From contig CM114275.1 in the NCBI GenBank assembly GCA_050084515.1, positions 27,900,001-27,964,000 of the forward strand: DNA of 64,000 nucleotides, written 5' to 3'. This DNA comes from Blasia pusilla (lineage: Eukaryota > Marchantiophyta > Marchantiopsida > Blasiales). A program made the position numbers and the translations under genes. Below the pieces are notes generated by a model that saw nothing but the letters and a program-made list of their open reading frames with translations, was not told where the DNA came from and did not search any database. This document shows, piece by piece, positions 58,301 to 64,000 of the stretch (its first letter is position 1; every line of letters begins with the position of its first letter).

Positions 58301-59300
58301 CATCCTAGTCTGTAGGACGCTGACTCTTCCCAGTAATCCAGGGAAAACCCCATCGGGTATAACACTGCTCCACCAACCAAGACGTCGTAGGACTCTACAT
58401 CAGTCACTATCACTTTGGCTCGCATCACGCACTCATCTGTGGGATGTCCCGGGAGAATCCTCACCACGACCTCTTGTCGGATGATATACTGTGCGGTACT
58501 CCACCCAAGGATGTTTGTATCCGGAATGGACAACGCTCCACATTGGCTCTCGTCAAGCCCAATCCTCGCTTTTCCCAACTACAAGGATTGCGCTCGTGAA
58601 TCCAACAAGACGCGGTTGCGAACTAAAAGCTCTACCTCCGGGACTCACCAACTAGAAGACATCTCCTCGGTTATCCAGCAACACAACACCAAGAGAAGCC
58701 ATGGCACGCTCTATTGCGGGTCTAGCGGGCATCTCCGCCATCCTAGCAGCCGCAACCTGCCATGAATCTGACGTGGACGTCCCGAACATCCGCTCCAAGG
58801 GCAGGTCCATCACCTCCTCTGCAATCACCTCCGAACGTGATGCAGGAACTCCAACTCCACGCTCACATAGCGTAGCGGCCATCCGGAAAGCCTCGGCGGG
58901 CGTACCTCCCAACGTCATAATATCGGAAGCAAAAACTAAAGGAGCGCGGTACACAACGGTGGCCGCCCCGAACAACGTGCTCGACACATGCCCCTCCTGA
59001 GCATCAGCAATAGGAGTCATTGCACTCGCTTCTCCCATTGCCCTCCGTGCCTACACACCAACAACATCACCAACTCTCCAGGAACTCTGATCAGGACCCA
59101 TCGATGGGGTCCTCATCGCCTCGGACAACGTGAAAGACTGAGGAAGGCTAGTATGCTTCCTCGCTTTCCCTCGCTATGGATCCAACTTTGCGGCTACTCC
59201 ACGTGTCACAACTGCAGCTACCTCCATCTGGGAAACCCCGCACATCCAACCAAGATCCTCCATATCTTTGGTTGCTCCATATGATCTCGGTGCCATAGAT
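58301..59300 (-). pseudogene. Copy C linker and aspartic protease
   Basis: The linker TLGGTPAEAFRMAATLCERG (frame 59038-58652) precedes a protease core reading VLLDSRAQSL, so the active-site Gly is Arg as in copy A. A TAG follows within five codons. Frame 58578-58261 covers the C-terminal strand with YDVLVGGAVLYPMGFSLD. The changed triad and stops rule out activity. Confidence 0.78.
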
Positions 59301-60800
59301 CCGGCATGGGGTAATCTCAATGCTATAGCGGAAATCTGCTCCTATAGCTGATGTATCTGAGCAACCATCCTAGCCTCACGCCCGACATCTCCCTCGACGC
59401 GTCTAGGTGGTGGTACTCTACCTCCTCCATGGGCAACTCCACCACCATGTCGGGCAACTCCAGCTCCTCGTCCCCCAACGAGACCACCTGGTGTACGATC
59501 TCTAGGCCCATCCGGACCGGCTACCCGCTCTGGTGCCCTCTCTGGCCCTCGGCCGGACGTAACTCACGATGTAAACTGAAACACCTGGTGCGTGTATGAC
59601 CATACCTCTGACAATAGTCACACTGATAACCTGCTAGTGCAACACCATCCCCTCCTCCATGCTGAGGCACACGTCCGTGACCCTAATGAGTGCAATCGCG
59701 CTGATGATGGGTTCCACGAAATGACAAACAAGTAATAGTAGGCAACTGCTGCACAGCCGTATATGAAGACGCAAGTCTCAGTGGCACGGCCTCCCGTAAT
59801 CTTCCTTGAGCTCGTGGTGCCACAGTCGACCTATCTCAAGTGTTTCAGTTTACATCCTGAGTTACGTCCGGATCGAGGGCCAGAGAGGGCAATCGTGACT
59901 GCTTTCACCCAGGATCCATGGTGGCTACGCTCTCCTCCGCTATGTTGCGCTCAATGTTCTTGGCCGTCCTAAAAATATCTCTCAATGTAGGGGAGGTGTT
60001 CATAAGAAGCGCCCCTCCCGTACACATATCTGCAGGCTCCAGTCCAACATTGCGCACCATGACTAGATAGCCTGAGCCTCTATCACCCCCTGAGGGACGT
60101 TGAACAACCGGCGCAAGCAAGTGTAAGCCTCACGCAAACTCTCACCCGGGCACCTCTCGGAGTCATGGATGCTCCGCAGCTTCTCCGTCCGTACCCCGTG
60201 GTAACTCGCCCTCAACTCAACAAAGAACTCAACCACAAGGTTGAACCTGGGACGAACCCGACTAGACGGTGCAACTGCTCCAGTGCGAGTAGCCCCTCCT
60301 AAAAAGTTACTAGTGGAAGAGGAAGTAGCCTCTCTTGACTCCTCCTCCTCATCTGGGAATGGCTCCATCCATGACACATAGTATGGGTCATAATAGAGTC
60401 GCCATGCCTCAATCTACTCAGCATATCTGTGAGAGAACTCATGGTAATCGTCCATGGGTGCCCCCTCTAAATGTTGGAACATACCGTTCCATGTTGTAAA
60501 TGGGTTGAACTCTCTAGAGTTCCTTGCCCGTTGTGAGTCACACCAACTCTTAAACTCCGCAATGAAGTCGTGTAGCTCTACAGTACCTACAGCACTCGAA
60601 AACCTACGCAGTCCTCTATCCCGGTCGTCCATCTCGTACGCCCAACTGGTAGGACCACTCAATGTGTACAGTGGATCACTAACACACTCCTCTATACGCT
60701 CCCCCCTTGTCTAAACAAGAGACATAAGGAGATTGAGGTGATCTCTCACGGGGAGACCCTCGAAACCTCCCACCATTGCGGGTAAACCCTCCAGAACTAC
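59301..60800 (-). pseudogene. Copy C gag
   Basis: Capsid start LRRFSSAVGTVELHDFIAEF and a capsid C-terminal part with CPGESLREAYTCLRRLF (frames 60662-60414 and 60377-60063). The first knuckle is degraded (CLSFRGTHHQRDC, second Cys lost). The second, CDYCQRYGHTRTRC, is intact near 59625-59580. A TAG near 60066 stands where copy B has CAG. About 55 bases near 59837-59892 are an inverted copy of 59534-59587. Confidence 0.82.
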
Positions 60801-62445
60801 TCTCAGGTCCACTACCTCACCTCTCAAAATCCCGAAAGGACGTCGTGATGGCCCTTGTGCCCCTCTCACACGATTACTCTCAATCTTGTGAGTAATCCCT
60901 CAATCACTCAAACAAAACATGCGGCACTCAATCTACATTCTCTCACTGAGATGTGTGTTGTGCGGCAACAAGTAGCGTGGTGCGGCAAATCAACCAATCT
61001 ATCGTCTCATCTACAAACCATCCTCAACTTTGGACATCCCACACAGGTCTATGTCCCCTAGACCCATACATCATTAATGCTCCTAGCATCAGCACGAGAC
61101 CCAATATCCCAAATAACTTCCCGATATCCAGAAATCCCTCACACGTGCAGGGTAAGAGACGAGAATGGGTAACATGACAATAATGTCGATGTCGCTCCTC
61201 GGCAACTGCAAATCTCAACCCCAACTCGGTCGTGAAGACAACTCCTCCAATCAGCAAGTCGTACTCCTCTCGTACTGACGTTGCTCAAACCTCCTCGATG
61301 TGCGGTGCAGATCCAGCGGTTCGGTGCGGCAGTGGCGACACGGAACGGCTACAAACAGCACGGCACTCGGGAATGGGGCACGGTACTTGGCTGCATACCC
61401 TCCTCAACCAGAAATTCACACACTCTGCTCCTTAGTGAAGGAGTGGCTCCGCGATCAAGACGATATTGTGCGGCCACAAGCGGCACGGCGCAACAATCGG
61501 CGGCGTGTTGCGGCTACGGGCGTCACGGCACAATACTCGATCGTCGTCGAGCGGCTACCAATCACAACATAGCAAGATGAAATGAAAACTCAAACACCAT
61601 AACCCGGGGTGACCTGCCATCACTGGTTGATGACGAAACTACAATGAAGGTGGAGGCCAAAATAAAGTACGTCGTGGCGACGCAAGTCAGAGAATCAACG
61701 AACGTCGTGGAAGACCCTCCACTCCGTAATGGCGGAAATTGCAACCAAAGGGTGGACGAAGGACGGTGGACCGTTGATGGTGACAGCCGACCGGTGATGA
61801 TGATAGTTGAACGTTGATAGTGATGGTTGACTGTCGACGATGGACCGTTGACGGTGACTATGACGGCGAAGGCCGGCGGCGGTGTGGGGTTTGGTTTAGG
61901 GTTTGAATAATTTAACCCTAAAAATCGCCTAGCAATGGAAATTTTGCAAGATTGACCATAATTTTTTGCTCGCAACTCCAAATTGCACACTATTTGTTGC
62001 ACAGCGTGCACAGTTTTGCGAACTACGACAACGTCAAAAAATATTTAGAATCGAACATTCCAGTAAAATTTGATAGAGATTGTCGTAAAGCCCAATGTCT
62101 CTTTCTCCTAGACAAAATTTGACAGCGCTTTCGCGTTGATTTCTCCCAACAAAAATGTAAAACCTATAAAAGTACAAATCAGAAAGCTTCATGGAGCTCT
62201 CGAGAGCACTGGCATGGGGCAACCCGCCCCCATAATCAATCCCTATCAGAAATTGGGTAGCGCTTCCGCGCGCCACTCTTCCACACGAAAAATCGGCAAA
62301 TGCAAAGAACAATCAAAGTAGCCCTCGCTCTAGTGAGCAGTCCCATGAGCCGCTGAACCGGGAACACGGTCCCCAACGTGCAAAAATAGAGAGTGACCAG
62401 CAAGCTCCCCCATGAAGCTCTCTCATTCTCTCATTCTCTCTTTGT
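60801..62445 (-). other. Copy C 5' leader
   Basis: Collinear with the copy A leader (1654-3117), including the near-palindrome CTCTCGAGAGC near 62192-62207, the segments around the GATTTTTAGGG motif, and ACGGT-type short repeats near 61755-61870. The stop-free frame at 61257-61024 matches the one in copy A. No standard primer-binding site was found next to the LTR end at 62446. Confidence 0.6.
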
Positions 62446-63436
62446 AAAGTAAGATCCAATTTCTCTCTACACCATCTCACACCATAGCTCTAAAAGGTGT
62501 GCACTCTATCTCATGTCAAACCAAACCCACTCTCCTAATGAGAGGCTTGGGTTACACTCAAAAGGCAAGGGACCATAGCTCCGCCGCCTTATGCCAAGAG
62601 GTTCAACAAAGAAAGAATGAGCTCTCCCTTCTTAGTTTTATTTCTCAAAAGTTGGGGTCGAGTTTCCCGACTTGGAAAACCGAATTAGTCATTTTCAAAT
62701 TCTCAGTATTTGGTATAAGTCCCCATTCTGAACCTATTTGTCGAGTTTTCTCTCAAGGTTATCCATGGCTTCCCGCGCCTCATCCGGGGCAAAGTCTAGG
62801 ATAATTCGGAAAGAACTCAAGCCAGAGAGTCGCGGCCCCTGGTGTAAGGAGGGCTAGTAGCGCTTATACGGCCGTCCCTAGTAATATAGGTAATCCGCTC
62901 CATCTTGAACTCAAAAAAAAATGTTATGTAGAACTAACGTCCTAGATCTTCGGCCTCAACTAAATCAATTTACGTATTTGACACAATTCCTTTGGTTATG
63001 TTTTCATTTTGGATTGATCAAATTGATACAGAAGTTGTTCGCAAGAGAAAACCAAAGATATCGCGTACTTGTTCCGTGTTACATAGAAGGATAGAAGAAA
63101 TTCACGAGAATGTAGCTCTCTCTCCTTGAGGTATATCCCTCCCTTCTCCCAAGCTCTCTCCATGATAACCTATGCTCGTGAGTCACCTCCTTTGCTCTTG
63201 ACCTGATGAAGGATGTCAAGGGCCACTTACCAAAAATATAACGTTGATCACATACTCAAAATGGTACTTACCTAAAATAGTAAGTTCCTCAATATGGCTC
63301 CAAATGAACCGAAACGAAGGGAAAACCTGCTCTCTCAAGTTTCATGGGGCCTCATCCTTGACCTATTGAGCCTATCCTACACTACTCACAAAGGCGCTCT
63401 ACTAGATCTCACCGATCTATCTTAGGAGATGTGACA
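62446..63436 (-). mobile_element. Copy C 5' LTR, interrupted
   Basis: Aligns with the 3' LTR from 63436 to 63115 and from about 62620 to 62446. It lacks the terminal U5-like block of about 110 bases present in the 3' LTR. After the ACTTTA segment the two LTRs diverge. Confidence 0.8.
62627..63114. other. 488-bp insertion in the copy C 5' LTR
   Basis: Absent from the 3' LTR. Flanked by GCTCTC at 62621-62626 and 63115-63120, which could be a target-site duplication. The inserted sequence has no terminal repeats or recognised gene, and its composition differs from the LTR. Confidence 0.65.
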
Positions 63437-63440
63437 ATGA
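63437..63440. repeat. Target-site duplication of copy C, right (ATGA)
   Basis: Matches 52592-52595 across the element. Confidence 0.6.
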
Positions 63441-64000
63441 TGCAATAGAAGTTTTTGTTAAGTATTTTAGAAGTACTTTTTTTATGCCCAAGAGTTTTTA
63501 AAAAATTCAAATTGAAGGTTTCAAATCCCTAGGAATTGACTTTTTTTCATTTTTCTAGTATCTAAATTATAACAAGAGTGAAATTGGATTGGAATAACTA
63601 TTCCAAATAGAAGCTTAAGAATGATAAGTTCTCTATGATTGATAAATCATGGGATTTGATTAATGGTGATTCATTGGCAAAGTACCTAATCCTAGAGGAG
63701 ACTCCATAGATTCATATGTTAGAGCGTGTAATAAGAGGGTAAGATTATCATCAATGCATCTTTGATAGGTTATATTAATCAGGATATAGAGATATCTAAG
63801 CAATCATGGGATGAACTAGTTAAATTATAGCAATCGTTTACTAAAGTTAGGAAGTTTTGGTTGAAACAATAGTTGAATAAGGCTAGAAAATGATCTTATA
63901 ATATAACTAATTATATACTTAGGATTAGAACTATCTCTCATTAATTAGGTGATCTTGGAATAGTCACAAAAGATGATAATCTCATTATAATAATACTCCA
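63441..64000 (+). pseudogene. Copia-type gag fragment downstream of copy C
   Basis: One frame near 63740-64000 reads INQDIEISKQSWDELVKL, then KARK and ITNYILRIRTISH, then DDNLIIIIL. This is the pattern of the Copia gag/UBN2 region (tA-x-eaWd-L, siseyi-x-ki, d.d.v..iL). Stops interrupt it and the window ends inside it. With 52080-52595 it forms the split host element of copy C. Confidence 0.6.

Larger units (their letters stand above)
52596..63436 (-). mobile_element. Ty3/gypsy DNMT-PHD family, copy C, with both LTRs
   Basis: Full-length layout on the minus strand: 5' LTR (63436-62446, carrying a 488-bp insert), leader, gag, protease, methyltransferase, RT, RNase H, integrase, PHD finger, polypurine-like tract, U5-like block and 3' LTR (53224-52596). 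LTR termini are TGTCAC...ACGACA, and a 4-bp duplication ATGA flanks the element. It lies inside a Copia element. LTR divergence and many stops show it is old. Confidence 0.88.

Noticed and set aside
59323-59511. Alternative frame in the Gly/Arg-rich gag tail, open in copies A and C
   Set aside because: It is an overlapping frame of the GGR-rich gag tail, kept open by composition rather than by an independent signal.
62627-63114. Organelle-derived origin of the LTR insert
   Set aside because: Style suggested plastid or mitochondrial DNA, but I could not identify any organelle gene in either strand.

Overview
This is a eukaryotic nuclear window. It contains a spliced gene with GT-AG introns and remnants of LTR retrotransposons, a Helitron and a hAT transposon, plus long AT-rich, gene-poor stretches and microsatellites. 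The repeat content and the combination of DNMT3-type methyltransferase and Ty3/gypsy element point to the green lineage, most likely a streptophyte alga or a bryophyte/lycophyte-grade plant. The species cannot be fixed from sequence alone.

Layout. 1-315 is the C-terminal end of a decayed hAT transposase, followed by foldback and tandem repeats. 1654-8108 is Ty3/gypsy copy A (+), truncated at both ends and carrying an LTR-like insertion. 8109-16968 is copy B (+), the best preserved, with a 3' LTR but no 5' LTR. 17-26 kb holds simple repeats, a second LTR-like block with a methyltransferase fragment (20.1-21.1 kb) and a cluster of degenerate interspersed repeats (24.5-26 kb). 26246-30007 (-) is the one convincing host gene: four exons, about 500 residues, with MORN repeats. 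30-37 kb may hold exons of another gene that I could not identify. 41.7-45.0 kb is a decayed Helitron. 45-52 kb has no recognisable gene. 52.1-64.0 kb is a Copia-type element split by gypsy copy C (52596-63436, -), which has two LTRs and a 4-bp target-site duplication.

The main result is the gypsy family. Its polyprotein order is gag (two zinc knuckles), aspartic protease, a canonical-order DNMT3-like cytosine-5 methyltransferase, reverse transcriptase, RNase H, integrase, and a C-terminal PHD finger where a chromodomain is often found. Between the methyltransferase and the reverse transcriptase all three copies keep an in-frame TAG followed by CAACCA. This fits the UAG-CAR-YYA leaky-stop motif known from tobamoviruses. 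I infer that the family encoded both a DNA-methylation writer and a chromatin reader, and rationed RT/integrase relative to gag-protease-methyltransferase by stop-codon readthrough. Every copy here is broken by stops and frameshifts, many of the CAG-to-TAG type expected from CHG methylation decay.
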